Positions 52,034 to 62,800 of a DNA stretch of 64,000 nucleotides are shown here, one piece after another (position 1 is the stretch's first letter; each line of letters opens with the position of its first letter). Origin of the DNA: Nocardia blacklockiae (lineage in GTDB: Bacteria > Actinomycetota > Actinomycetes > Mycobacteriales > Mycobacteriaceae). The notes beneath the pieces were generated by a model. That model was not told where the DNA came from. It ran no database searches and saw only the letters and a list, made by a program, of their open reading frames with translations. The stretch is from positions 496,001 to 560,000 of the forward strand of contig NZ_JADLRJ010000002.1 in the NCBI RefSeq assembly GCF_015477355.1, read 5' to 3'. The translations under genes and the position numbers were made by a program.

Positions 52034-54199
52034 CTACCGCGCCTCCCCTCGCTCGCCCGCGTACGCGGGGCGGCTCGAATCATGCTGTGCCGCCGCGTGT
52101 TCCGGTCCTCGGGCGGCGTCCCCGTGGCCCGGCCACCACGCCCGGTGCCCGATCAGCGCGGTGAGCGCCGGAGTGAAGAACATCGCCATCACGAACGCGG
52201 CGATCGCGATGCCCACCGAGATCGCGAAACCCATCTCCGACAGGACCGTGTTGCCCGCCAACATCATCGACGCGAAGGTGCCGGCCAGAATGACACCTGC
52301 CGCCGCGATGGTCGGCCCGGTGTGCCGCACGGCCAGGGCCGCCGCCTGCCGCGGTTCGTTGCCCTCCCGGGCCTCTTCGCGCAGCCGGGCCACCATCAGG
52401 ATGTTGTAGTCGGTGCCGAGCGCGACGACGAACAGGTACATGATGACCGGCAGGGTGAAGATCAGGCCCTGCTCGCCCTGGATGCGCTGGAACACCAGCA
52501 CCGACGCGCCCAGCGTGGCCGCGAAGCCCAGGAAGACCGAGACCATCAGGTACCACGGCGCGACCAGGCTGCGCAGCAGCAGTCCCAGCACGATCATGAT
52601 GAGGATCGCCGCCACCGGGAACACGACGGTGTAGTCGTGGTTCATCGCGTCCTGGAAGTCGACGAAGACCGCGGTCATGCCGCCGACGGCCGCCGTCGTC
52701 CCGGGCGGCGCGGCCGCGTGGGCGGCGTCGCGCAGCGGGCCGCGCACGGTGTCGATGGCGGCATCGGACTCCGGCGCGGACGCCAGTGTCACCTGATAGG
52801 CGGCGACCGAATTGTCCTGTGCCAGTGTCGGTTCGGAGACCTGGCCCACTCCCGGCACCGCCGCCAGCGCGGCGCGGTACCCGGACAGTTGCTCCGGGCT
52901 CAGGCCGCCGGTCGACTCCAGCAGCACATCCGAGGGCTGGGTGACCCCGGCGGGCATGCCCTTGAGCAATTCCTTGCTGTAGACGACCGACTCCGAGGCG
53001 TTCGAGGTGGAACCCGAGGTCAGATCGAACGTCGGGTTGAAACCGATGGCGCACAGGCCGAGTACGACCAGCACCCCGCCCGACGCCGCCGCGAACACCC
53101 CGGGCCGCTTTCCGAGCGCCCGGCCGACCGCCGCGAACCGCGCGCCCTTCGGCTCGGCCCGCCACGCCTTCGACGGCCAGAACACCTTGGCGCCCAACAG
53201 CGAAACGATCGCGGGCACCAGCGTCAGCCCGGCCAGCAGCGCCACCGCCACCGCGATCGCCAGCGCCGGTCCGAGCGACCGGAACATGCCCAGCGTCGAC
53301 AGCAGCAGCGCCATGAACGCGATGATCACCGCGCCCGCCGCGGACGTGATCGCCTCGCCGACCCGCGTCACCGCGCTCACCATGGCGCTCTTGGGATCCT
53401 CGCCGGCGCGCAGCCGCTCCCGGTAGCGGAACATCAGGAACAGGATGTAGTCGGTGCCGACGCCGTAGAGCACCACGAGCAGGATCGAGGTCACCGAGCT
53501 GTCGATCTTCAGGTCGAAAGCCTTGCTCACCCAGGCGATCAGCCCGTTCACCACGCCGGTCAGCGCGCCGATCACCACGATCGGCAGCAGCGCGATGACC
53601 GGACTGCGGAAGATCACCAGCAGCAGCACCAGGATCAGCAGCACGGTGGCGATGCCGATGATGGTCAGGCCCTTCTGCGAGGACTCGGTGGCATCCAGGC
53701 CCTGGGCGGCCTGGCCGGTGACGCCGGCGCGCAGTTCGGTGCCGTTCACCTTGGCGCGCAGCGCCGCTCGCAGATCCTTCACGGCGTCGCTCTGGCGCGT
53801 GTCGGAGGCGCTGGTGACCTTGACCATCTGCACGGCGGCGATCTGCACCAGCCGGTTCTCCGACGGCGGCACCGCGGCGATCGAGGTGACGTTCCGGAGG
53901 TGCGCGTCGTCGAGCTGGGACGTAATCGCCTGGACCGCAGCCGAATCGGCTGCCGACAGCGGGGCCCCGTCGGATCGTTCGAAGACGACGATGGCGGCCG
54001 GCGCGGAACTCTGCGGGAACGCGCGCTCCTGCACGCGCATGGCCTGGATCGACTCGTAATGCGAAGGCAGGAAATCGGATTGGTCGGTGGTCGAGGTGAG
54101 CTTCGGCGCGGTAGCGACCACCGCTATCACGATCAGCACCCACAGGCCGATCGTCTTCCACGGATGATGAACGACCAGGGCGCCCAGCCGTGCGAACAT
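52034..54199 (-). CDS. MMPL family RND-type transporter
   Basis: A 721-aa membrane transporter with two homologous halves. Each has a large extracytoplasmic domain and a helix bundle carrying the family motif: GTDYILFLMFRYRE in the first half and GTDYNILMVARLREE in the second. The N-terminus FARLGALVVHHPWKTIGLWVLIV is typical. MMPL proteins export lipids, siderophores or drugs using the proton gradient. This one is short and lies behind an EXLDI-family gene, 30 bp away on the same strand, with no iron box. A role in siderophore export is therefore not supported; a drug or lipid exporter controlled with its small neighbour fits better. ATG 54199 follows AAAGGA. Confidence 0.92.
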   Translation of the reverse strand: MFARLGALVVHHPWKTIGLWVLIVIAVVATAPKLTSTTDQSDFLPSHYESIQAMRVQERAFPQSSAPAAIVVFERSDGAPLSAADSAAVQAITSQLDDAHLRNVTSIAAVPPSENRLVQIAAVQMVKVTSASDTRQSDAVKDLRAALRAKVNGTELRAGVTGQAAQGLDATESSQKGLTIIGIATVLLILVLLLVIFRSPVIALLPIVVIGALTGVVNGLIAWVSKAFDLKIDSSVTSILLVVLYGVGTDYILFLMFRYRERLRAGEDPKSAMVSAVTRVGEAITSAAGAVIIAFMALLLSTLGMFRSLGPALAIAVAVALLAGLTLVPAIVSLLGAKVFWPSKAWRAEPKGARFAAVGRALGKRPGVFAAASGGVLVVLGLCAIGFNPTFDLTSGSTSNASESVVYSKELLKGMPAGVTQPSDVLLESTGGLSPEQLSGYRAALAAVPGVGQVSEPTLAQDNSVAAYQVTLASAPESDAAIDTVRGPLRDAAHAAAPPGTTAAVGGMTAVFVDFQDAMNHDYTVVFPVAAILIMIVLGLLLRSLVAPWYLMVSVFLGFAATLGASVLVFQRIQGEQGLIFTLPVIMYLFVVALGTDYNILMVARLREEAREGNEPRQAAALAVRHTGPTIAAAGVILAGTFASMMLAGNTVLSEMGFAISVGIAIAAFVMAMFFTPALTALIGHRAWWPGHGDAARGPEHAAAQHDSSRPAYAGERGEAR

Positions 54200-54228
54200 G
54201 TCAAGAGTCCTTTCGGGAACGGGCCCGC

Positions 54229-54675
54229 TCAGATGTCGAGGACTTCGGTCTGCAGCCGCTCCGTCGCGGCGACCACGCGGCGGTACAGCTTGGGTGCGAC
54301 CGCGACCCGCAGGTCCTCCAGAGTCTCCACGATCTCGACGGTGAAATCACCCCAATTCTGCTCGCCCACACCGAGAATGCCGCGCCAGTTGGTCCAGTCG
54401 GCGGCGAAGTTGGTCAGCGTCGAGAAGTCGGACCAGTCCGACCGCTGGCGCTGGATCACGAACTTGCCCTTGCGGCTGCGGTAGACGCGGTCCACCTCGA
54501 TGCCGGTCTTGGCGACCTCCCGCGCCTCGGCCAGGAAACGGCCGACGAAACGCTTGCGGCGCAGGCCGCCGGGGCCGTCCTTCAGGGTGATCTCGCCGAG
54601 TTCGGCGGCGTCCGCGTCCTCGGCGGGCAGTTCGGTGGCAGCCGGCTCGCCCGGGTGCGGATCGGTGGTCATCAT
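54229..54675 (-). CDS. EXLDI family protein
   Basis: A 148-aa protein ending in TEVLDI, the C-terminal signature of the EXLDI family (TIGR04342). The middle has RRKRFVGRFLAEAREV, VYRSRKGKFVIQRQRSDW and NWGDFTVEIVETLEDLRVAVAPKLYRRV. The biochemical function is unknown; members are usually small partners near regulators and transporters. ATG 54675 (or 54672) follows GGAGAG. It is the first gene of a two-gene unit with the MMPL transporter, and a near-perfect palindrome about 90 bp upstream may be its operator. Confidence 0.82.
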   Translation of the reverse strand: MMTTDPHPGEPAATELPAEDADAAELGEITLKDGPGGLRRKRFVGRFLAEAREVAKTGIEVDRVYRSRKGKFVIQRQRSDWSDFSTLTNFAADWTNWRGILGVGEQNWGDFTVEIVETLEDLRVAVAPKLYRRVVAATERLQTEVLDI

Positions 54676-54766
54676 GATCTCTCCGTTCATCAATGCCTGC
54701 GCATGTGCGCATCGGATGATCTGTCGCACGCGGTGTTTCGCGGCGTCCAGCTCCCCCGCGGAGAAC

Positions 54767-54782
54767 TATACGTAGACGTATA
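54767..54782. promoter_or_regulatory. Palindromic operator candidate
   Basis: TATACGT-AG-ACGTATA is a perfect 7-bp inverted repeat around a 2-base centre, in an otherwise GC-rich divergent intergenic region between the EXLDI/MMPL genes and the CPBP gene. Size and symmetry suit a TetR-family dimer. No regulator gene is adjacent. Confidence 0.55.
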
Positions 54783-54852
54783 CATACAAGGCAAGACCCG
54801 AATCGATACCGGCTCGCGGCACGGCGAAGCGACTGAACGTAGACTGGCCGCG

Positions 54853-55611
54853 ATGTCTCGGAACGATAACGACGCCGCCGTCCTGCCTGCTCCGACCGGT
54901 CCGGCCCGCAAGGTGCACGCCTACCTGGACGTCGCCGTCGTCGTGGTCGTGCTCGCCGGCACCAACCTCGTCGCCCACTTCACCTCCGCGTGGGCGAATA
55001 TCGTGACCGTTCCGATCGCCGCGGTCGTCCTGGTGGCGATGATGCGGCGGCGCGGGCTGGGCTGGGCCGAACTCGGATTGTCGCCGCGGCACTGGCGGCG
55101 CGGCACGCTCTACGCGCTGGGCGCCGTCGGCATCGTGCTGAGCGCGGTGGCGATCGGCGCATTGTTGCCGATCACCCGGCCCTTCTTCCTCGCCGACCGG
55201 TACGCGACCATTTCCGGCGCGTTGATCGCCTCGATGATCGTCATCCCGTTGCAGACCGCGATTCCGGAGGAACTGGCGTTCCGCGGCGTGCTGCACGGCG
55301 CGCTCGATCGCGCCTACGGCGTGCGCGGCGTATTCGCCGCCGGCTCCCTACTCTTCGGGCTCTGGCACATCGCCTCGTCACTCGGATTGACCAGTGGCAA
55401 CCGCGGTTTGAGCGCCGTGCTCGGCGGCGGCGTGGCCGGGCAGATCTGCGGCATCACCCTGGCCGTGCTCGCCACCGGCGCGGCGGGCGCCGTGTTCACC
55501 TGGCTGCGGCGGCGCAGCGGCAGCCTGCTCGCGCCGATCGCGTTGCACTGGTCGCTGAACGGCGCGGGCGCGCTGACCGCCGCCATTCTCTGGCATACCG
55601 CGCTGCGCTGA
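54853..55611 (+). CDS. CPBP family intramembrane glutamic endopeptidase
   Basis: A 252-aa integral membrane protein with about seven hydrophobic helices. It has the CPBP/Rce1 catalytic motifs: PEELAFRGVLHGALD (EExxxR, Glu pair at about 137), then FGLWHIASS and a final APIALHWSLNGAG with the conserved histidines. Members cleave prenylated or other substrates within the membrane, or protect against bacteriocins; the substrate is unknown here. ATG 54853 precedes MSRNDNDAAVLP; the ribosome-binding site is weak. It is divergent from the EXLDI/MMPL unit. Confidence 0.92.
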   Translation: MSRNDNDAAVLPAPTGPARKVHAYLDVAVVVVVLAGTNLVAHFTSAWANIVTVPIAAVVLVAMMRRRGLGWAELGLSPRHWRRGTLYALGAVGIVLSAVAIGALLPITRPFFLADRYATISGALIASMIVIPLQTAIPEELAFRGVLHGALDRAYGVRGVFAAGSLLFGLWHIASSLGLTSGNRGLSAVLGGGVAGQICGITLAVLATGAAGAVFTWLRRRSGSLLAPIALHWSLNGAGALTAAILWHTALR

Positions 55612-55754
55612 ATCCCGTGATTTCCGAACGGATGTTCGGTGTTGCCATTGACCACGGGTAGGTCACGGATTACTCTCACTGCGGTCACACATATGTTCGA
55701 GTAATCGGCTGTTGCGGATATTCGGCACCATACCTGCTTCATGGAAGGCTCGCG

Positions 55755-57758
55755 ATGCGCGACGACCAGTCGGCCGGGAATGCAGAGATGTCGGCAGAAG
55801 CGCTGTCCAACGCGGAGATCGCCGCCCTCGCGCAGCGCGTGGCCACGGCCCGCGGCAAACTTCCGCTGCAGACCGACCCGGCGCTGTTCGACGAACTCTC
55901 GGAATCGGAGATCGCCGCCGAGCGCGATCTGGCGGAATGGATTCGGGCGCAACGCCGTCGGCAGCGCCGCCGGGCCGTCTCGGCCGAACTGGCCGCGGAG
56001 AAACGCGACCGGCGCGTCGCGCTGGCCCTGCGCCGCGCCGACGACGCCGACGCCCGCTGGCACCGCCGGGCCCTCGCCGCGCGGCGGCGGGTCTCCAATC
56101 CCGATGCGCGCCTTGCCCAGCTGTACCGCCGCGCCGAATGGTCCTCGCGCGCCCTGATCGGCGTGGTGGTGCTCGGCATGGTGTGGGCGGGCGTGAACGT
56201 GCAGCACAACCTGGTGCCCAGCGGCGACATGTCCGACCCGCTGTACTGGCTGAGCTACGGCTTCGAGGCGATGATCTCGATCCCGATCATCACCATCATG
56301 GTGGTGGCGACGACGGCCGCGCGCTGGGGCCGCGAAATCGCCCGGGGCAAGGTGGTTTTCCTGGAGGCGGCGCTGCTCGGCGTCACCATCGCGCTGAATG
56401 CCGGGCCGCACGTGGCCGCCGGCGCGCCTGCCCGCGCCGCCGAGGCCGCCGTGGCCCCGGTCATGGTCGGCGTGGTGATCTGGTTGCACGCCTGGGTCTC
56501 CGCGCGCTACGCCCAGCTCATCGACGCCATCCCCGACCAGTCCCCCGCCACGCGCACGATGTCCCACCGCATCGTGGACGCCTTCGCCCCGGTGCGCGAC
56601 GGCGCGGCCCGAGAATCCCGCGGCCTCGCCGCCGCCTACGAACCCTCGCACAACGAAACCCTTACGCACACCTCGCATTACGCAAGCGCAGCAGCTGAAG
56701 ACCGCCACAACCCACCCGCCGCAAAACCATCCGACCTGCACCGTGGTGTCTCGCACCCGGCCGCCCAGCGGAACGGGCATGCGCATCGCGCCGGGCACAC
56801 CAACGGGAACACCTATCCGTCGACGGCGTCGGAGAAGCCCGGCGGCACGGCATCCCGGCCCGCGACGGGCCCGGCGCACAACGGCCACGGCCATCCGACA
56901 GGGCACACCAACGGGAAGACGTATCCGTCGACCGCGCCTGAGGAGGGGGACCCTACGGGGCTCGCACAGCACCTCCCCCCGGCCCATCACGGCCACTCGC
57001 ACGACGAAACAGCCTCAGCAGCTGAGCAACCCACCGAAACCAACGGTCGCTCCACCCTGGAAGCTACGGATATCGCCGGATATCCCCTGCCGCCCGCCCC
57101 GACAGGTCCGGACGCGAGACGCATCGGGAGCACCGAGCCGGTGGCCGAAGACCGCTCGGCGCATGACGATTCGAGCGCGACCAGCTCGGCGGCGAGTACG
57201 CCTGCGGTGGCCGAGCACAGCGGGAGCGCTGCCGCGGGCGAGCAGCACGCCGCGCTGCCGGAAGCGCCCGCGCGCCAACCGGCCGATGTGGCCGACGCCG
57301 TACCGCCCGTGAGTACCGACTCGAATCCGGAGCCCGCGAAGAACGAGCCGACCGCATCGGAGGGCCAGAAGTCGCGCTCCCCCAAGGCCGGTGCGCGCGG
57401 GACGCAGCTGGCGCTGGACGAGCCCGCGCCCGTCGATGTCACCGAGTACCGGCGGCCCTACGCCGTGGTCGAGGCCGAAGCCGAAGTGGCGGAGGAGGAG
57501 TCGGCGCGGACCGTTGCCTCGGCTGCCGATCTGGACGCCGAGGTCGACAATGTCGGGGTGTGGGCGGTGGCCCGGGAGATCTCCGAGCGGCGACTGTCCA
57601 AGCTGCCGGTCGAGCAGCTGGCGGAGATTCTCGCCCTCGCCGACGAATCCTGGACCCCCGCCGCCATCGGCGCGTCCATCGGCCTGCCGGGCTCGCGCAT
57701 CCTCGGCATCCTCGAAGCCGCCCGCCGCATCCGCCGCCCCTACGCCGTCAGCGGCTAG
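55755..57758 (+). CDS. DUF2637-like membrane protein with disordered repeat region and C-terminal HTH
   Basis: A 667-aa multi-part protein. Residues 1-120 are charged helices (RRQRRRAVSAELAAEKRDRRVALALRR). Residues about 125-260 hold four membrane helices (ALIGVVVLGMVWAGVNV, AMISIPIITIMVVATTAA, VVFLEAALLGVTIALNAG, VAPVMVGVVIWLHAWVS), resembling DUF2637/SpdB-type proteins of actinobacterial elements and nocardial chromosomes. Residues about 290-600 are His/Pro/Ser-rich and disordered, with a duplicated GHTNGNTYPSTA unit. The final about 60 residues (ISERRLSKLPVEQLAEILALADESWTPAAIGASIGLPGSRILGIL) look like a helix-turn-helix. The role is unknown; membrane-tethered DNA binding is a possible reading. 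Confidence 0.75.
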   Translation: MRDDQSAGNAEMSAEALSNAEIAALAQRVATARGKLPLQTDPALFDELSESEIAAERDLAEWIRAQRRRQRRRAVSAELAAEKRDRRVALALRRADDADARWHRRALAARRRVSNPDARLAQLYRRAEWSSRALIGVVVLGMVWAGVNVQHNLVPSGDMSDPLYWLSYGFEAMISIPIITIMVVATTAARWGREIARGKVVFLEAALLGVTIALNAGPHVAAGAPARAAEAAVAPVMVGVVIWLHAWVSARYAQLIDAIPDQSPATRTMSHRIVDAFAPVRDGAARESRGLAAAYEPSHNETLTHTSHYASAAAEDRHNPPAAKPSDLHRGVSHPAAQRNGHAHRAGHTNGNTYPSTASEKPGGTASRPATGPAHNGHGHPTGHTNGKTYPSTAPEEGDPTGLAQHLPPAHHGHSHDETASAAEQPTETNGRSTLEATDIAGYPLPPAPTGPDARRIGSTEPVAEDRSAHDDSSATSSAASTPAVAEHSGSAAAGEQHAALPEAPARQPADVADAVPPVSTDSNPEPAKNEPTASEGQKSRSPKAGARGTQLALDEPAPVDVTEYRRPYAVVEAEAEVAEEESARTVASAADLDAEVDNVGVWAVAREISERRLSKLPVEQLAEILALADESWTPAAIGASIGLPGSRILGILEAARRIRRPYAVSG

Positions 57759-57862
57759 CAGCGACGAGCGAAATACTCACCGCCATAGCCGATCCGACCG
57801 AATTCACCGACGCGGCTTCCGGCCGGTCCCGATCGCCGGTGCTGGCCGTGCTGCCTCGAAGG

Positions 57863-58936
57863 TCAGGTGCGGCGGCCGCGCGGGTCCGCCAGGGCCCCGC
57901 CGATCACGCCGACCGTCTCGCCCGCCTTGCGAATCGCGATGGCGCGCTGGCCGGAACGGCTCGCTTCCGCGGGCGGGGCGACCGTGTCGGGTTCGGCGGG
58001 CGCGGCGACGGTGCTATCGACCACGGTGACGGCCGCGGCCTCCACCGCGGCGGCGTCCGCCGGCTGCTCGGTGGCGTCGACCGGCGCGACCGGGACGCCC
58101 GCGGCAGCGGCGGCGGCCTCCTCCAGCGCGGCTAGCCGCAACCGCTCGGCGACTTCGTTGAAAATGTAAAAATTCGGGATGGCTTCGACGGGTTCCAGCG
58201 AAACCCATTGCCCGTCCACCTTGATGCAGACCAGCCCGTGCTGCGCCTCGATGCGCTGAATGTGCTCCCAGGGATAAGACTTTCCGGCATAGGCGAGTTC
58301 GTTCAGATTCACGGCGATGTTGCCGAACATCACCGTTTCCTCCGCGTCGATCGCGGCGGCCACCCGCGGCAATTGCGTTGCCGTGACGGCCGACTGGATT
58401 GCGGGACCCCATTCGCGCGCGCCTTCGAAGACGTGTTCGTCGAAGGCGGCAATGCTGGGCCCCGGGCCGGTGAGCGTGAACGCGTATTCGGTCGCGGCCG
58501 CGGCGGCGGTGTGAAACGGAATAACTTCCTGCCGCACCTCGACGGTGTCCCAGCGAAATGCCACGACGTCCTCGGCGCCGCGATACACCGTCACGCCGTG
58601 GTCGAACAGATCCAGGCGGGCCTTGCGGCTGCCGCGATTGCGGCGCTTGCGCAGGAACGCGATCGCGGCCGGGACCAGGGCCAGTCCGCCGATCGCCCCG
58701 CATCCGGCCCACGACCCGGCGGCCGCGCACAGCGCGCCCACGGCAACGAGACCGCCGGCCACGAGGGCGCACCCACGTACCACCGCATCGCCGCTCATCG
58801 GCGCGAGCTGGAACGTCTGGCGGTGTTCACCGAGCTTGTCGTGGTCCGCGATGAGGTAGATCAGCTGCGACAGGGGTACCGTGCGCCGACCTCCGGTTCC
58901 CCCGGTCTCGCGAGGTTGCGTACTCGGGGTGGTCAA
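57863..58936 (-). CDS. DUF6585-like membrane protein
   Basis: A 357-aa protein resembling the DUF6585 family of actinobacteria. A soluble start (LIYLIADHDKLGEHRQTFQLAP) is followed by two membrane helices (GCALVAGGLVAVGALCAAAG, AIGGLALVPAAIAFL), a PH-like beta domain (RKARLDLFDHGVTVYRGAEDVVAFRWDTVEV), then ELAYAGKSYPWEHIQRIEAQHGLVCIKVDGQWVSLE. The tail is Ala/Val/Pro-rich. TTG 58936 is proposed as start because GGAGGG stands 4 bases upstream; an in-frame GTG at 59029 would add 31 residues without a clear site. Function unknown. Confidence 0.75.
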   Translation of the reverse strand: MTTPSTQPRETGGTGGRRTVPLSQLIYLIADHDKLGEHRQTFQLAPMSGDAVVRGCALVAGGLVAVGALCAAAGSWAGCGAIGGLALVPAAIAFLRKRRNRGSRKARLDLFDHGVTVYRGAEDVVAFRWDTVEVRQEVIPFHTAAAAATEYAFTLTGPGPSIAAFDEHVFEGAREWGPAIQSAVTATQLPRVAAAIDAEETVMFGNIAVNLNELAYAGKSYPWEHIQRIEAQHGLVCIKVDGQWVSLEPVEAIPNFYIFNEVAERLRLAALEEAAAAAAGVPVAPVDATEQPADAAAVEAAAVTVVDSTVAAPAEPDTVAPPAEASRSGQRAIAIRKAGETVGVIGGALADPRGRRT

Positions 58937-59117
58937 TTGTCCCTCCAACGGACGGTTGGTTCCGCGCGGATCGTATTCGACTCGACGGAATCCCGCTACT
59001 ACTCCACGCGGTTCGAATGCAACCCGCAACCGAACTCAGCCGTATCGTAAGCCAGCCCCCGAGCGGCTTTTCCGACGGTCCTCCTATTCGAGTCCCGCAA
59101 TTGCGCCGCGGACAGAC

Positions 59118-59152
59118 CGAAGGCCCGCTTCCCTGGGGGAAGCGGGCCTTCG
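59118..59152 (-). terminator. Hairpin terminator of the S10 ribosomal operon segment
   Basis: A perfect 16-bp stem (left arm 59118-59133, right arm 59137-59152) with a 3-base TGG loop lies 30 bp past the rpsQ stop codon. It is the strongest hairpin noticed in the window and marks the end of the transcription unit. Confidence 0.85.
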
Positions 59153-59182
59153 AGTTACGACTTCAGCCGAGGTGGAGAGGGT

Positions 59183-59479
59183 TTACTTGGCCCGCTCCAG
59201 GACCTCCACCAGCCGCCAGCGCTTGGTGGCGGACAGGGGGCGGGTCTCCATCAGCTGCACGCGGTCGCCGACGCCGGCGATCTCGTTCTCGTCGTGCGCC
59301 TTCACCTTGGAGGTGGTGCGAATGATCTTGCCGTAGAGCGGGTGCCGGTTACGGTCTTCCAGCTCGACGACGATCGTCTTGTTCATCTTGTCGGAGACGA
59401 CGTAGCCGACACGTACCTTGCGGCTGCCGCGCTCCTGCTCCTTGGCCGGCGTCTTGGCCGGGCCCTTCGCGTCACTCAT
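59183..59479 (-). CDS. rpsQ: 30S ribosomal protein S17
   Basis: A 98-aa protein binding 16S rRNA early in 30S assembly. [28 protein letters not shown] is the diagnostic S17 core, followed by [39 protein letters not shown] basic N-terminal extension of about 20 residues is usual in actinobacteria. Its start overlaps the L29 stop by 4 bp, and a strong terminator follows. Confidence 0.98.
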   Translation of the reverse strand: MSDAKGPAKTPAKEQERGSRKVRVGYVVSDKMNKTIVVELEDRNRHPLYGKIIRTTSKVKAHDENEIAGVGDRVQLMETRPLSATKRWRLVEVLERAK

Positions 59480-59715
59480 GCCGCGTCTCCCTCGCCTTCG
59501 GGACCGGAGGCCAGGCCGAGCTCGCGCTCGCGCATGACCGTGTAGATGCGCGCGATCTCGTGCCGGACCACACGCAGACGCCGGTTGTTCTGCAACTGAC
59601 CGGTCGCCATCTGGAAGCGCAGGTTGAACAGCTCTTCCTTGGACTCACGCAGTTTCGCGACCAGGGCCTCGTCATCGAGCTCGCGGAGCTCAGCGGCCGG
59701 ATTGGCGGTTGCCAT
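59476..59715 (-). CDS. rpmC: 50S ribosomal protein L29
   Basis: A 79-aa two-helix protein at the polypeptide exit tunnel. [33 protein letters not shown] and [21 protein letters not shown] are the L29 core. It carries the acidic/Gly tail common in actinobacteria. ATG 59715 touches the L16 stop, giving tight coupling inside the S10 operon. Confidence 0.98.
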   Translation of the reverse strand: MATANPAAELRELDDEALVAKLRESKEELFNLRFQMATGQLQNNRRLRVVRHEIARIYTVMRERELGLASGPEGEGDAA

Positions 59716-60131
59716 CAGAACTGCTCCTCCCGGGTCACGATCCTGCACTTCATCGGGAGCTTGTGCATCGCGCGGCGCAGGGCCTCGCGAGCGGTCTCCT
59801 CGTTCGGGTACGACATCTCGAACATGACCCGGCCGGGCTTCACGTTCGCGACCCACCACTCCGGCGAACCCTTACCGGAACCCATGCGGGTCTCGGCGGG
59901 CTTCTTGGTCAGCGGGCGGTCCGGGTAGATGTTGATCCACACCTTGCCGCCACGCTTGATGTGCCGGTTCATCGCGATACGCGCCGACTCGATCTGCCGG
60001 TTGGTGACGTAGGCGGGCTCGAGGGCCTGGATGCCGTAGTCGCCGAACGCCACCGAGGTGCCGCCCTTGGCCATGCCGGAACGCTTGGGGTGATGCTGCT
60101 TGCGGTGCTTGACCTTGCGAGGCATCAGCAT
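59715..60131 (-). CDS. rplP: 50S ribosomal protein L16
   Basis: A 138-aa protein of the large subunit near the A-site t[53 protein letters not shown] and [21 protein letters not shown] are characteristic. Length is normal, and the start MLMPRK matches the family's usual MLxPRK. Confidence 0.99.
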   Translation of the reverse strand: MLMPRKVKHRKQHHPKRSGMAKGGTSVAFGDYGIQALEPAYVTNRQIESARIAMNRHIKRGGKVWINIYPDRPLTKKPAETRMGSGKGSPEWWVANVKPGRVMFEMSYPNEETAREALRRAMHKLPMKCRIVTREEQF

Positions 60132-60134
60132 TGG

Positions 60135-60938
<804 letters not shown>

Positions 60939-61337
60939 TTACTTAGCCCCTCCCTTCCGGCGGCTACGAGCCGGGGCGGCGGCTGCGACGCTCTCGACCT
61001 CGATGGTGATGTGGCTGGTGCGCTTGCGGATGCGGAACGCACGGCCCTGGGCACGCGGCTGGAAGCGCTTCATGGTCGCGCCCTCGTCGACGTAGGCCGT
61101 CGAGATCACCAGGGTGTCCGGGTTCAGGCCGAGGTTGTTCTCGGCGTTCGCCGCGGCGCTGGCCACGACCTTGGCGACCGGCTCGCTCGCGGCCTGCGGA
61201 GCGAATCGGAGGATGTTCAGCGCATCCTCGACCCGCTTGCCGCGGACCAGGTCCACGACCCGGCGGGCCTTCATCGGCGTCACGCGGACGAACTTGGCGG
61301 TCGCGCGCGCGGTCGGGTTCTGAGTTTCGGTGCTCAT
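60939..61337 (-). CDS. rplV: 50S ribosomal protein L22
   Basis: A 132-aa protein lining the peptide exit tunnel. [34 protein letters not shown] and [23 protein letters not shown] are the family core, with the loop between them that reaches into the tunnel. The start overlaps the S19 stop by 4 bp. Confidence 0.99.
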   Translation of the reverse strand: MSTETQNPTARATAKFVRVTPMKARRVVDLVRGKRVEDALNILRFAPQAASEPVAKVVASAAANAENNLGLNPDTLVISTAYVDEGATMKRFQPRAQGRAFRIRKRTSHITIEVESVAAAAPARSRRKGGAK

Positions 61338-61615
61338 CGCCGCTTGCTCTTCCGATCTTCCTTGACGTGGCTCTTGAAGGTCCTGGTCGGCGCGAACTCA
61401 CCGAGCTTGTGCCCGACCATGTTCTCCGACACGAACACCGGCACGTGCTTGCGGCCGTCGTGGACGGCGAAGGTGTGGCCGATGAAATCGGGGATGATGG
61501 TCGAACGACGCGACCAGGTCTTGATGACCTGCTTGGTGTTCTTCTCGTTCTGGACGTCCACCTTCTTGAGGAGGTGTTCGTCGACGAACGGGCCCTTCTT
61601 CAGGCTGCGTGGCAT
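61334..61615 (-). CDS. rpsS: 30S ribosomal protein S19
   Basis: A 93-aa protein of the 30S head. [59 protein letters not shown] are unmistakable. A GAGGAGG ribosome-binding site precedes the ATG in the 15-bp gap after L2. Confidence 0.99.
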   Translation of the reverse strand: MPRSLKKGPFVDEHLLKKVDVQNEKNTKQVIKTWSRRSTIIPDFIGHTFAVHDGRKHVPVFVSENMVGHKLGEFAPTRTFKSHVKEDRKSKRR

Positions 61616-61630
61616 GTCTTAACCTCCTCT

Positions 61631-62461
<831 letters not shown>

Positions 62462-62494
62462 GAGTTCTTCTCTGCTTTCTGGATTCCCCGCCGC

Positions 62495-62800
62495 TTACGC
62501 GACCGGGCCTCCGAAGATCTCGATGGGCTTGCTGTCGGCCGAGAGGGTCACGAGCGCGCGCTTGGTGCTCTTGCGCTGTCCGTAACCGCTGCGGGTCCGC
62601 TTGCGCTTGCCCTGACGGTTGGCGGTGTTGACGCTGGTCACCTTCACGCCGAAGACCTTCTCCACGGCGATCTTGATCTGCGTCTTGTTCGCGTCGGGGT
62701 GCACCACGAAGGTGTAGGTGCCCTCCTCGATCAGCCCGTAGGACTTCTCGGAGATGACCGGCGCGAGCAGGATGTCGCGGGGATCGGCGATGGTGGTCAC
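62495..62800 (-). CDS. rplW: 50S ribosomal protein L23
   Basis: A 101-aa protein at the tunnel exit, docking site for trigger factor and [49 protein letters not shown] is diagnostic. It overlaps L4 by 4 bp. Confidence 0.99.
   Translation of the reverse strand: MTTIADPRDILLAPVISEKSYGLIEEGTYTFVVHPDANKTQIKIAVEKVFGVKVTSVNTANRQGKRKRTRSGYGQRKSTKRALVTLSADSKPIEIFGGPVA

Noticed and set aside
52034-54199. MMPL gene as the siderophore exporter
   Set aside because: It has no iron box, lies outside the cluster behind unrelated genes and is coupled with an EXLDI gene; the DrrAB-type exporter has better support.
54190-54852. Upstream extension of the CPBP gene frame
   Set aside because: The extension runs antisense through the EXLDI gene and the operator region; the membrane protein clearly begins at 54853.
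57759-57862. Search for a small RNA or terminator between the convergent DUF2637-like and DUF6585-like genes
   Set aside because: No convincing hairpin or conserved element is visible in these 104 bases.
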